DNA from: Filifactor villosus
Lineage (GTDB): Bacteria; Bacillota; Clostridia; Peptostreptococcales; Filifactoraceae
Length of the DNA: 64,000 bases
Reading direction: 5' to 3'
Assembly (NCBI RefSeq): GCF_042652965.1
Contig: NZ_JBHSHL010000022.1
Span: 128,377 to 192,376 of the forward strand
The notes under the pieces were generated by a model that saw only the letters and a list, made by a program, of their open reading frames with translations, did no database searches and was not told the origin of the DNA. The position numbers and the translations under genes are program-made. Position 1 is the first letter of the stretch. Each line of letters opens with the position of its first letter. Positions 57,798 through 64,000 of the stretch are shown here, one piece after another.

Positions 57798-57913
57798 AAT
57801 ACTATTATTCTTTTGAGTTATGGACATAAATGATCTGTGACCCATGGAAGATAAACCGACTTTTCGTGATTTGAAAAACAGATATATCCATACTTCTATT
57901 GAAAAATGGTATT
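57798..57913 (-). repeat. Interspersed repeat family A, copy A12 (reverse)
   Basis: AATACTATTATTCTTTTGAG at the left, GATCTGTGACCCATGGAAGA, TACTTCTATTGAAAAATGGT at the right; near-identical in layout to A3. Confidence 0.85.
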
Positions 57914-57919
57914 AGTGTT

Positions 57920-57948
57920 AAAAAGGACGGCAGCTGCCGTCCTTTTTA
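57920..57948. terminator. Perfectly palindromic bidirectional terminator
   Basis: A 28-bp perfect palindrome, AAAAAGGACGGCAG followed by CTGCCGTCCTTTTT, serves both strands; it can end the reverse-strand sigma factor gene. Confidence 0.9.
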
Positions 57949-57998
57949 GCGTTTTTTGTAAGAGGGATTTTATCGCAGGAGATTTTGTAACAGACAGA

Positions 57999-58607
57999 TC
58001 AAATAAGGTTGCTCTTGCGATATTGCTCCTTCATCTTCCATATAGATGCTTGTTTTATCTTTTTTGCGTAGGAGTAGGAGATTTCCATACGCTTACATAC
58101 GAGTTTCAGACTTTGTTTCTCCAGGATATGCTCGGTTACCAGTTGTCTTTCCCTAGGACTTAAGACGGATAGAAGGTCATTGAGGTTCTCTTGTTGATCT
58201 CTCTGTTCTACGGAAGGGTCATGTATGTTTTCCAGCACTTCCCGTTCGATCATGCAGAGTCTATCGGAATCTCTTCCTTCCCGTCTTCTAAGTGAGAAGT
58301 AATGACAGGATATCATTCGGTTGAGATAACCCAGAACGGGGACTTCGGTCCTTTGCACGTCATAGGTCTGCATTCTTTCGATCAGTTCCAAGTAACCGCT
58401 TTGCATAAGGTCTTCATTGATATATCCGAAGTAGTGCCGACATCGTCGTATCAACATCGGACGAAGCCGGTTAAGAATCTCTGCCAGGGCGGAGTCTTCA
58501 TCGTAGTCATCCGTCAAGGGCTCGTCGGTGGGAAGTTCGGAATTTGACGACCTCTTATGATGAATGTACTCCATGATCATTGCATTTACTTCGATTGAAT
58601 TTTTCAT
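57999..58607 (-). CDS. Sigma-70-like RNA polymerase sigma factor
   Basis: 202 residues. Region-2-like part (about 50-115): LRPMLIRRCRHYFGYINEDLMQSGYLELIERM...PVLGYLNRMISCHYFSLRR. Region-4-like helix-turn-helix (about 150-200): LLSVLSPRERQLVTEHILEKQSLKLVCKRMEISYSYAKKIKQASIWKMKEQYR. No region 3 is evident, so it resembles small, specialised sigma factors. Start ATG 58607 follows GGAGG on the reverse strand. It diverges from DUF1659/DUF2922/YvrJ, an association also known for SigO-RsoA-YvrJ in Bacillus, and has a LexA-like box at its promoter. Confidence 0.8.
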   Translation of the reverse strand: MKNSIEVNAMIMEYIHHKRSSNSELPTDEPLTDDYDEDSALAEILNRLRPMLIRRCRHYFGYINEDLMQSGYLELIERMQTYDVQRTEVPVLGYLNRMISCHYFSLRRREGRDSDRLCMIEREVLENIHDPSVEQRDQQENLNDLLSVLSPRERQLVTEHILEKQSLKLVCKRMEISYSYAKKIKQASIWKMKEQYRKSNLI

Positions 58608-58636
58608 AACGCCTCCTCTCTCTGCCTGCCAAAAAA

Positions 58637-58664
58637 AGAACATATGTTCGTTTTTCTTATTATA
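58637..58664 (-). promoter_or_regulatory. Sigma factor promoter with LexA (SOS)-like box
   Basis: On the reverse strand TATAAT (58664-58659) is followed by CGAACATATGTTCT (58650-58637), which matches the Gram-positive LexA consensus CGAACRNRYGTTYC at all positions but the last. The -35 is weak. SOS control is inferred. Confidence 0.65.
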
Positions 58665-58744
58665 ATATATACCTTGGTTTTTTAAAAGGGATACTATTAT
58701 TTTTTACAGTTATGGAACAAAGGGTTTTTCATTGCTTATATTTA

Positions 58745-58775
58745 TATTATTCTCCGTTTAAAATATCAGGTGTAT
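58745..58775 (-). repeat. Repeat family D fragment (reverse)
   Basis: ATATTATTCTCCGTTTAAAA then TATCAGGTGTATA, the reverse of the D end block. Confidence 0.5.
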
Positions 58776-58778
58776 ATT

Positions 58779-58950
58779 TGAGTGAAACATATAAATCAGC
58801 TGTTTGAGCCTTAGCAGTTCCGATGTTATGGTTCACGACTCGGTTTTCGGCTCCAAAAACGTCCTCGTTCCGTTTGCACTTTCATTTACTATAAATTCTG
58901 TTTTATCTCTGTACCTCCCATACACTTGACATTTTAATTGGGTTTTATAC
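58779..58950 (-). repeat. Interspersed repeat family C, copy C2 (reverse)
   Basis: Reverse complement of C1 at 14610-14792: GTGAAACATATAAATCAGCT, TTTCGGCTCCAAAAACG, CTTTCATTTACTA and TTGACATTTTAATTGGGTTT correspond block by block. Confidence 0.85.
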
Positions 58951-59060
58951 TATTCTTCGATAGAAGTATAGTTATATTTATTTTGCAACCACGAAAATTC
59001 GTGTTCTCTTCTATGGAGTGCAAATCGTTGATATCCATTATTCAAAGGAATAGTAGTATT
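58947..59060 (+). repeat. Interspersed repeat family A, copy A13
   Basis: TACTATTCTTCGATAGAAGT at the left, CCACGAAAATTCGTG in the centre, CAAAGGAATAGTAGTA at the right; almost the same as A5. It abuts C2. Confidence 0.9.
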
Positions 59061-59095
59061 AGTATTACTTTCTCAAAACATAGTAGCCCTTTTTC

Positions 59096-59127
59096 CTCCT
59101 CGGTGCATATATATGGGCGAAAGGAGG
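59096..59127 (+). promoter_or_regulatory. Possible ribosome-site-masking hairpin before the DUF1659 gene
   Basis: CCTCCT near 59096-59101 is complementary to AGGAGG near 59121-59126, the ribosome site of the DUF1659 gene. Confidence 0.35.
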
Positions 59128-59135
59128 TGAGAGAG

Positions 59136-59354
59136 ATGGCAAATGCGATCAACAAGACGAGTGCCCTCAAGCTTGTGTATCAGCTTCCTACGGGAGAAGA
59201 GGGAAAGACGGTTCGCAGAACCAAGACGTACAACTCGCTAAGAGCGGGACTGGAGGAGAATACGGTCTATGACTTGGGTCAGAAGATCCTGAAACTTCAA
59301 ATCCACGCCGGAACGGTCCAGAAGGCTGACTCCTGCGAACTGGTAGGAGAGTAG
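59136..59354 (+). CDS. DUF1659 family protein
   Basis: 72 residues: TSALKLVYQLPTGEEGKTVRRTKTYNSLRAGLEENTVYDLGQKILKLQ. The order and size match DUF1659, small Firmicutes proteins nearly always next to DUF2922. Function unknown. AAGGAGGTGAGAGAG precedes ATG 59136, a very strong site. The frame continues upstream through repeat A13 but that is not coding. First gene of the four-gene unit 59136-60513. Confidence 0.88.
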   Translation: MANAINKTSALKLVYQLPTGEEGKTVRRTKTYNSLRAGLEENTVYDLGQKILKLQIHAGTVQKADSCELVGE

Positions 59355-59387
59355 GAGTAACACATTTTTTGAAAGGAGGTGAGAACT

Positions 59388-59615
59388 ATGGTAGAGACGC
59401 TGTCCATCGTATTTAAGAAGGATGACGGGAAGAGTTTTTCTCTCTCCGTACCCTATCCGAAAAAACCTGTTGTACAGGAAGATATCAAAGCGTTGGTGCA
59501 GTATGTGATTGCACAGAACGTATTTGTGTTCAAGGACGGGTCCAAGGTAACGGGACTTAAGGAGGTGTCGCTTCTGACCAAGAGCGAGGAAGCGGTTGCG
59601 GTAACCATGGATTAG
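59388..59615 (+). CDS. DUF2922 family protein
   Basis: 75 residues: LSIVFKKDDGKSFSLSVPYPKKPVVQEDIKALVQYVIAQNVFVFKDGSKVTGLKEVSLLTKS. The LxxxF..edGk..slsip.pk pattern is the DUF2922 signature. Function unknown. AAAGGAGGTGAGAAC precedes ATG 59388. A GC-rich hairpin (59627-59654) without T run lies between it and the YvrJ gene. Confidence 0.88.
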   Translation: MVETLSIVFKKDDGKSFSLSVPYPKKPVVQEDIKALVQYVIAQNVFVFKDGSKVTGLKEVSLLTKSEEAVAVTMD

Positions 59616-59626
59616 TAGGAAGAAGA

Positions 59627-59654
59627 GGGTTCGCTTGCTTCGGTAAGCGGACCC
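59627..59654 (+). other. Hairpin between the DUF2922 and YvrJ genes
   Basis: GGGTTCGCTT (59627-59636) pairs with AAGCGGACCC (59645-59654); no T run follows, so it may stabilise or process the mRNA rather than terminate. Confidence 0.6.
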
Positions 59655-59680
59655 GATTTCTTATAGAGAGGAGAAGAGTT

Positions 59681-59845
59681 ATGGAAGAGGTATTGATTCA
59701 AGTGTCGAATTACGGGTTTCCCATTGTCGTGAGTTTCTATCTCCTGATGCGTTTTGAAAAGAAGATGGACAAGTTGACCGAGAGCATTATACTTTTGTCG
59801 GCAAAACTGGACAAGATGGAACAGGGAAGAAGCAAAGAGGAGTGA
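59681..59845 (+). CDS. YvrJ family small membrane protein
   Basis: 54 residues: MEEVLIQVSNYGFPIVVSFYLLMRFEKKMDKLTESI. One membrane segment with the YvrJ pattern NxGFPIxVSxYLLxRxE, then a charged coiled tail. In Bacillus yvrJ lies with the SigO/RsoA sigma genes; function unknown. Start ATG 59681 after GAGGAG. It lies between DUF2922 and a peptidoglycan amidase. Confidence 0.85.
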   Translation: MEEVLIQVSNYGFPIVVSFYLLMRFEKKMDKLTESIILLSAKLDKMEQGRSKEE

Positions 59846-59939
59846 TATCGGTTCTTTTTAAGCTTGAGGATGATAGAATCGGATTGTATCCCGGTATCTA
59901 TGAAAATCGACAGGTTGAACACTCTGAACTATGTTTCTC

Positions 59940-60003
59940 CAAATTGTTTTTCGTCAATACTTATGTTTTATACCCGAAATTTCAAACAGAGAATGGTATT
60001 ACG
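59940..60003 (+). repeat. Repeat family D copy
   Basis: CAAATTGTTTTTCGTCAATA and ATACCCGAAATTTCAAACAG followed by AGAATGGTATT. Confidence 0.55.
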
Positions 60004-60081
60004 TTCTAGCCGGTATTTTTGGAGGAGCCGTCGTTTGAATGAATATGGAATTTTAATGGAAATGTATCAAGGGGGATGAAG

Positions 60082-60513
60082 ATGAGGTTGATCAGACCGA
60101 AGATTGTGTTTCGAAACTCTCTTTTGTTGTTGCAAAAGGAAAAGGTAAGGTATATCGTGATTCACCATGCACAGGCGGAGCGTGCTACATGGGAGGACAT
60201 CCATCAATGGCATCTCAAGAGAGGCTGGGCGGGTGCGGGATATCATGAGTACATTACCAAAAACGGAGATGTGTTCATACTTAGGGGGAAATGGCAGGGA
60301 GTTCATGCCAAGGGATATAACAAGGTAAGCTATGGGATCTGTCTGGAAGGCAACTACCATAAAGAGAAGGAATTGTGCGTTCTTCAGATGAAGTCCTTGA
60401 TGATAAGGATCCTTGTGAAGAGGGCGGAATTTCCTTCGGCGAAGGTGGTGCTTCACAGACAGCTGTGTGATACGGATTGTCCTGGACAATTTTTTCCAAG
60501 GTTAAAGTATTGA
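60082..60513 (+). CDS. N-acetylmuramoyl-L-alanine amidase (Amidase_2/PGRP type)
   Basis: 143 residues, a single catalytic domain. YIVIHHAQ (His28/29), WHLKRGWAGAGYHEYITKNGDVFILR, VSYGICLEGNY and the zinc-ligand end VLHRQLCDTDCPGQFFP (His125, Cys133) match the T7-lysozyme/PGRP fold that cleaves the MurNAc-L-Ala bond. No signal peptide or wall-binding domain is present, as in phage-type endolysins. ATG 60082 has a good GGGGG site. It ends the DUF1659 unit; strong terminator follows. Confidence 0.85.
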   Translation: MRLIRPKIVFRNSLLLLQKEKVRYIVIHHAQAERATWEDIHQWHLKRGWAGAGYHEYITKNGDVFILRGKWQGVHAKGYNKVSYGICLEGNYHKEKELCVLQMKSLMIRILVKRAEFPSAKVVLHRQLCDTDCPGQFFPRLKY

Positions 60514-60518
60514 TGAGA

Positions 60519-60570
60519 AGGGAGTGGCAGAAAATGAGAAGGGTCTCATTTTTCGGCACTCCTTTTTTTG
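60519..60570 (+). terminator. Terminator after the amidase gene
   Basis: GGAGTGGCAGAAAATGAGA pairs with TCTCATTTTTCGGCACTCC, then a T7 run. Confidence 0.9.
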
Positions 60571-60635
60571 AAGAGATGATTTTTCGATTGAAATTTTTTT
60601 CCGATTGCTGTAAAATAAAAATCGGGTTCAAACAA

Positions 60636-60720
60636 AACAGGGGAGCTTTGATGCTGAGAGGGAACGTTGTTCCGACCCTTTAGCTGATCCGGATAATGCC
60701 GGCGTAGTGAGTCTTTGACC
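60636..60720 (+). promoter_or_regulatory. TPP (thiamin pyrophosphate) riboswitch
   Basis: The conserved core is present: GGGGAGC, ATGCTGAGAGGG, ACCCTT, TAGCTGATCCGGATAATGCC, GGCGTAGTGAG. It controls the thiamin transporter gene that follows. Confidence 0.93.
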
Positions 60721-60807
60721 GATATCCAAGTACGGGTTTGCTCAACTTCCTTTGAAGAAGGGGGAGGTGTTCAGACAGGTTGTGTCGTTGTCTTGGATCT
60801 ATTGATC

Positions 60808-60836
60808 GCTACATGGCTTTCCATGTAGTTTTTTTG
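60808..60836 (+). terminator. Riboswitch-controlled terminator
   Basis: CTACATGG pairs with CCATGTAG across CTTT, followed by T7; it lies between the TPP aptamer and thiT, so ligand binding should favour early termination. Confidence 0.85.
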
Positions 60837-60879
60837 TGCCGTTCCTTAATATCAATCAGTATCAACAGGAGGAAGAAAA

Positions 60880-61422
60880 ATGCAAAGTATCAAGGTACGT
60901 TCTATGGTGGAAGCCGGAGTTATGATCGCTTTGGCTACTGTGTTGAGTTACATTAAGGTCTTTGAGATGCCGCAAGGAGGTTCGATCACAGCGGTGAGTA
61001 TGTTGCCCATCCTTCTCTATGCAACGAGATGGGGGATCAAAAAGGGGCTTCTTACTTCCTTTGTTTATGGTATCCTTCAATTTCTTTTGCAGGGAGGGGT
61101 TTCCATCCACATCGGTTCGATTTTTCTGGACTATATCTTTGCCTTCGGAGCACTCGGTCTTGCAGGGTTCTTCTATGGAAGCAGAGAGAAGGCGATGGTG
61201 GGAGCGTTGATCGGTATGGTCTCAAGGTATGTAATTCTTGTTATCTCCGGAGTGGTGCTTTGGTATATGTATGCTCCGGAGGGAATGAGCTCTTTGAAGT
61301 ATTCGCTCTTCTACAATGCGAGTTATATGGTACCGGAAGGACTTATTACCCTTGTTGTACTCTGGTTTATGTACCCTCAGGTAAAAAAAATCTTTCCTGC
61401 GGAGGTTCGAGGACAACACTGA
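60880..61422 (+). CDS. thiT: Energy-coupled thiamine transporter substrate-binding component ThiT
   Basis: 180 residues, six hydrophobic segments. MVEAGVMIALATVLSYIKVFEMPQGGSITAVSMLPI and the late YNASYMVPEGLITLVVL are the thiamin-binding elements of ThiT S components of ECF transporters. It needs a shared ECF ATPase/T module encoded elsewhere. AGGAGGAAG precedes the ATG. The TPP riboswitch upstream confirms the assignment. Confidence 0.95.
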   Translation: MQSIKVRSMVEAGVMIALATVLSYIKVFEMPQGGSITAVSMLPILLYATRWGIKKGLLTSFVYGILQFLLQGGVSIHIGSIFLDYIFAFGALGLAGFFYGSREKAMVGALIGMVSRYVILVISGVVLWYMYAPEGMSSLKYSLFYNASYMVPEGLITLVVLWFMYPQVKKIFPAEVRGQH

Positions 61423-61471
61423 GATTGTAGCAAAACCCGTATAGAGAACTGTTTTCAGTTTCATCAAAAGG

Positions 61472-61514
61472 AAAAAACGCAGGCGAAACCCGATGGGAGG
61501 ACCTGCGTTTTTTG
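61472..61514 (+). terminator. Terminator after thiT
   Basis: AAAAAACGCAGG pairs with CCTGCGTTTTTT. Confidence 0.92.
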
Positions 61515-61564
61515 TTTGGGACCCTATATGTCGTTTATTTATGGTATACTTATGGTATTTATAA

Positions 61565-61706
61565 GGCAATACCGTATAATTCGAAAAAATCAGCATAAAA
61601 TCACCTTTGTATGCAGGACGATATTCTTGAAACTGTTGATATGACAAATCTTTGTGTTTTATCAAATCGAAGAAAAATTGGGAATTTGCCTTTGTATGGT
61701 GTTTTC
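61565..61706 (+). repeat. Interspersed repeat family B, copy B8
   Basis: GCAATACCGTATAATTCGAA at the left, TGATATGACAAATCTTTGTG inside, TTTGCCTTTGTATGGTGTTT at the right; ends 28 nt before the GNAT gene. Confidence 0.85.
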
Positions 61707-61733
61707 ATAAGAATTTTTAGGAGAGGAAATACG

Positions 61734-62171
61734 ATGGATATTTTTGAAATGAAGGTTGAAGAGGTAGAGCAGGTACTGCCTCTATACATCGATTATTACA
61801 ACAATTATGAGGGCTCGTGCTGGACAGATGAAACTGCGGGCAGGAGGATCAGGCAGGTGTTGAGGATGGATGATTCTTATGCCCTGATCATGAAAGACGA
61901 TGAGACTCCCGTGGGTTTTGTAATGGGCTATTTTAAACAATATGACGATATCGTCGGTTACACTCTGGAGGAGATCATTATTTCATCCTCGTACCGGCAA
62001 AAAGGTTTGGGAACGGTTTTGCTGAAGGAACTTGAAGACAGGGTCAGGGAGAGAGGAGCTTCCTGTATAGAGTTGGAGGCTGTCAATGATGAGATGCATC
62101 ACAAGTATTACGCCAAGGCGGGGTTCTTGAATGCCGATAATTTTGTTATGAAAGTAAAGTGGTTCGATTAG
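61734..62171 (+). CDS. GNAT family N-acetyltransferase
   Basis: 145 residues. Acetyl-CoA binding motif A is seen in LEEIIISSSYRQKGLGTVLLKELEDRV (Q/RxxGxG/A form RQKGLG), followed by IELEAVNDEMHHKYYAKAGFLNADNFVM, the usual motif B end. Substrate unknown. Start ATG 61734 follows AGGAGAGG; the in-frame extension upstream is repeat B8. Confidence 0.87.
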   Translation: MDIFEMKVEEVEQVLPLYIDYYNNYEGSCWTDETAGRRIRQVLRMDDSYALIMKDDETPVGFVMGYFKQYDDIVGYTLEEIIISSSYRQKGLGTVLLKELEDRVRERGASCIELEAVNDEMHHKYYAKAGFLNADNFVMKVKWFD

Positions 62172-62289
62172 GGGAGTTTTGTTATAAGGACACTCAAACT
62201 TCATTAAAATATCGGCTATAGGAAACAATGTCAATGAATCAGGTGTTGAGAGATCGGTTTTTAAATGGAGAGAAAGAGGAGGGAGAAAG

Positions 62290-62775
62290 ATGGATAAAAA
62301 TGAAGTCTACGCCTACTTAAACGAGAAGGAGATCAAGTATGAAGTTACCGAGCACAAGGCGGTATATACCATGGAAGAACTTCGTGAGGTCGAATTGCCC
62401 TATCCCGAGGCGGATGCCAAGAACGTTTTTGTGCGGGACGATAAAAAGAAGAACTACTATCTTATCACTCTAAAGGCCGACAAGAGGGTAGATCTGAAAC
62501 GTTTCAGGCAGGAGTATAAGACTCGTCCCCTGTCCTTTGTCTCTGAGAAGGATCTGAGGAAGATTATAGATCTGATCCCGGGAGCGTTCGGCCCTTTGGG
62601 AGTGTTGAGCGATGAGGAATGCAGGGTGGAGTGTTTTATCGATGAAGAGTTTGTACAGGGAGGAAGAATAGGGGTTCATCCCAATGACAATACCGCAACC
62701 GTTTGGTTAAAGACCGAGGACTTGATAAAGCTTATAGAGGAGCATGGAAACAAGGTCCGTATTGTGAGATTTTGA
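62290..62775 (+). CDS. YbaK/ProX-type aminoacyl-tRNA editing domain protein
   Basis: 161 residues. KYEVTEHKAVYTMEELREVELPYPEADAKNVFVRDDKKKNYYLITLKADKRVDLK, then GPLGVLSDEECRVECFIDEEF and GVHPNDNTATVWL match the stand-alone ProXp-ala/PrdX family that removes wrong amino acids from tRNA-Pro. The editing Lys lies in ITLKADKR. It could also be the PrdX-type regulator-associated form. GGAGGGAGA precedes the ATG. Monocistronic by spacing. Confidence 0.87.
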   Translation: MDKNEVYAYLNEKEIKYEVTEHKAVYTMEELREVELPYPEADAKNVFVRDDKKKNYYLITLKADKRVDLKRFRQEYKTRPLSFVSEKDLRKIIDLIPGAFGPLGVLSDEECRVECFIDEEFVQGGRIGVHPNDNTATVWLKTEDLIKLIEEHGNKVRIVRF

Positions 62776-62916
62776 GAAAGGTTTTTCGATATCGGTAGAG
62801 GAGAACTTGAGTTTGTAAAAAAGAGGTTCTGCATCTGAACAGGGATGAGAACAAGTCTTTTTGGAGGTATTCTTTCTATGAATATAGAGTTTCGATCGGA
62901 TTGTACGGCTGTTAGG

Positions 62917-63056
62917 ACAATACCGCATAATCCGAAAAGTCACCACAAAACCGGTCGTATTATGAGGAATGGAATTGTCGAAAATTCTGCTATGACAAAC
63001 TTTTGTGATTTATAAATTTAAAAGAGAATCGGGGTTTACCTTTGTGCGGGGTATCC
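62917..63056 (+). repeat. Interspersed repeat family B, copy B9
   Basis: ACAATACCGCATAATCCGAA at the left, CTATGACAAACTTTTGTGAT inside, TTTACCTTTGTGCGGGGTAT at the right. The remaining part of 62776-62916 shows no gene. Confidence 0.82.
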
Positions 63057-63091
63057 TTAGGGATGAAAAGACTCGAAAGGAGTTGTAAGAG

Positions 63092-63262
63092 ATGGATAAG
63101 AAGAAACTGTCTTATGTGGCGATCATGGTGTTGGGACTGATCTTTTTGATTGCGAGTATAGAAGCGAGGCTCACAGGAGAATCCGTCTATGCGAGGCTCT
63201 ATCTGGTCTCCTGTGTCCTGATCGTCTTTTGGAATTTTCGCCGTTATCATAAGGAGGGATGA
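63092..63262 (+). CDS. Small two-span membrane protein
   Basis: 56 residues: MDKKKLSYVAIMVLGLIFLI, then a loop ASIEARLTGESVYA, then LYLVSCVLIVFWNFRRYHKEG. Two hydrophobic helices with basic ends. AAAGGAG is 11 nt before ATG 63092. Codon use is like neighbouring genes. No family recognised. Confidence 0.6.
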   Translation: MDKKKLSYVAIMVLGLIFLIASIEARLTGESVYARLYLVSCVLIVFWNFRRYHKEG

Positions 63263-63601
63263 CAAATCATCGACAGTTCGATCGTCGGCAATAGGGACTG
63301 CGTACAAGATCGGAAGAAAATAAGATGACAAACAGGAGGTGTGAGCGAAGGGGTCGTTTTATTGTTAAACTCAAACTTCGCACATAGATTATCCTGCAAA
63401 CATATTGAAACGTCGATATCCGCCTCCTCTCAGTTATCGAAATTCTGTCGCGGTATCGGCTCAAAAAACGATTGGATAAACGCAGGCAGAGCATCTATAA
63501 ACGTATGCAACAATTCTTCCGTATGTTCTTCACAAAACTCATGTAGAGACTTCGGTTAGAAAAGGTAAGCAGGAACAGATATTCAAACATCGAGAGAACA
63601 G
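63263..63601. other. Region without a supported gene
   Basis: A reverse-strand stretch (about 63430-63550) reads LHEFCEEHTEELLHTFIDALPAFIQSFF without a start codon and ends in TGA; it could be a gene remnant. Nothing else was recognised. Confidence 0.3.
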
Positions 63602-63634
63602 GTGTCTATATATCACTCCTGTTCAGTTAATGTT

Positions 63635-63802
63635 ATGCAACCCATCTTACTCTATCCGATGTCGAAGTTGTTGGAGACGGACTCACTCGAGTTTGTTTCA
63701 AAGGACGGCGTTGTGGTGCGAGTGTACTGTTTGGACTTATGTCGGATCGAAGAGAGTTTGAGGAGGTTGGAGGAGAGGATAGAAAAAGATATCGGATCAT
63801 AA
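63635..63802 (+). CDS. Small hypothetical protein
   Basis: 55 residues from ATG 63635: MQPILLYPMSKLLETDSLEF, then VSKDGVVVRVYCLDLCRIEE and a charged helical end. No good ribosome site; a GTG at 63602 could also start it. The immediate terminator supports a transcription unit. No family recognised. Confidence 0.4.
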   Translation: MQPILLYPMSKLLETDSLEFVSKDGVVVRVYCLDLCRIEESLRRLEERIEKDIGS

Positions 63803-63853
63803 AAAAACTCCTGATCCTTTCGAGTGTGTTCTCTGAGGATCAGGAGTTTTTAT
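63803..63853 (+). terminator. Intrinsic terminator
   Basis: AAAAACTCCTGATCC pairs with GGATCAGGAGTTTTT across an 18-nt loop. Confidence 0.9.
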
Positions 63854-63867
63854 TGTACCGAGGTCGC

Positions 63868-63940
63868 TCCGTTTGAAACATAGGATCATTCAAATTGTTT
63901 TTCAGTAATTATCTATTCTTACCTCCGACATTTCCTGAGT
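63868..63940. repeat. Repeat family D-like copy
   Basis: GAAACATAGGATCATTCAAA, TTGTTTTTCAG and CCTCCGACATTTCC resemble the left part of the D copy at 22765. Confidence 0.45.
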
Positions 63941-64000
63941 TTCTGAGTTAAATGAGAAAAAACAAGCAAAAAAAGTTGGAATTTCAAACAAAATTTCAAC

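Noticed and set aside
22650..59060. Possible CRISPR array from the many repeated blocks
   Set aside because: The copies are kilobases apart, in both orientations and 110-180 bp long, without regular spacers or cas genes.
63430..63550. Reverse-strand coding fragment (LHEFCEEHTEELLHTFIDALPAFIQSFF)
   Set aside because: It has no start codon, ends after about 40 codons and I recognise no family, so I mention it only as a possible remnant.

Overview
The window looks like chromosomal DNA of a low-to-moderate G+C anaerobic member of the Firmicutes (class Clostridia or Tissierellia; I cannot name the species). Reasons: AGGAGG-type ribosome sites, TTGACA-17-TATAAT promoters, AGA/AGG/GGA-rich codon use, Veg and FtsH of Gram-positive type, a selenocysteine insertion operon, catabolic ornithine carbamoyltransferase plus carbamate kinase, and S-layer (SLH) and copper-amine-oxidase-N domain surface proteins. 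No rRNA, tRNA, CRISPR array, transposase or phage structural gene was seen.

Layout. 1-1602: end of a Zn/Mn ABC importer (binding protein tail, ATPase, permease). 1797-5119: arcB and arcC, a TrmB-type regulator and an HPr-like phosphocarrier. 5961-6836: surface protein. 7361-14611: conserved housekeeping run veg, ispE, ddl, murI, DUF1934, tilS, ftsH. 15534-23755: secreted or surface proteins, an A-type Fe-S/HesB-like protein, oligoendopeptidase F and an LRAT-domain protein. 24068-34995: purine genes purE, purF, purM, purN, purH and a purD-purL gene fusion. 35294-40537: small hypothetical genes, DUF1232, a PC4-like protein, M18 aminopeptidase and a BlaI/BlaR1 pair. 41262-45080: two mosaic SLH protein genes and tandem small membrane proteins. 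45283-52631: selenium genes yedF, selD (itself with an in-frame UGA), selA, selB, a cysteine desulfurase and a DUF3343 putative Se/S carrier. 53152-57465: a conserved hypothetical, a two-component system and a radical SAM protein. 57999-60513: a sigma factor with a LexA-like box at its promoter, divergent from DUF1659, DUF2922, YvrJ and a peptidoglycan amidase. 60636-63802: TPP riboswitch with thiT, a GNAT acetyltransferase, a YbaK-type editing protein and small ORFs.

Intergenic DNA is long and crowded with short, partly palindromic interspersed repeats without coding capacity. I recognise at least four families: A (~110 bp, about 13 copies plus variants), B (~140 bp, 9 copies), C (~180 bp, 2 copies) and D (~40-130 bp, about 10 mostly degenerate copies). 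They behave like MITEs or REP-type elements and one B copy supplies the 3' end of a reading frame.

Most notable observations: (1) PurF has Ala where the catalytic N-terminal Cys of its glutaminase should be, and further glutaminase residues are changed while the phosphoribosyltransferase half and Fe-S cysteines are intact, so it probably uses free ammonia; (2) a PurD-PurL fusion of about 1648 residues; (3) two adjacent SLH genes with near-identical ends and a diverged central region, a recombination signature; (4) the probably SOS-controlled sigma factor / DUF1659 / DUF2922 / YvrJ / amidase locus of unknown function; (5) the selenoprotein SelD with a visible SECIS-like hairpin.
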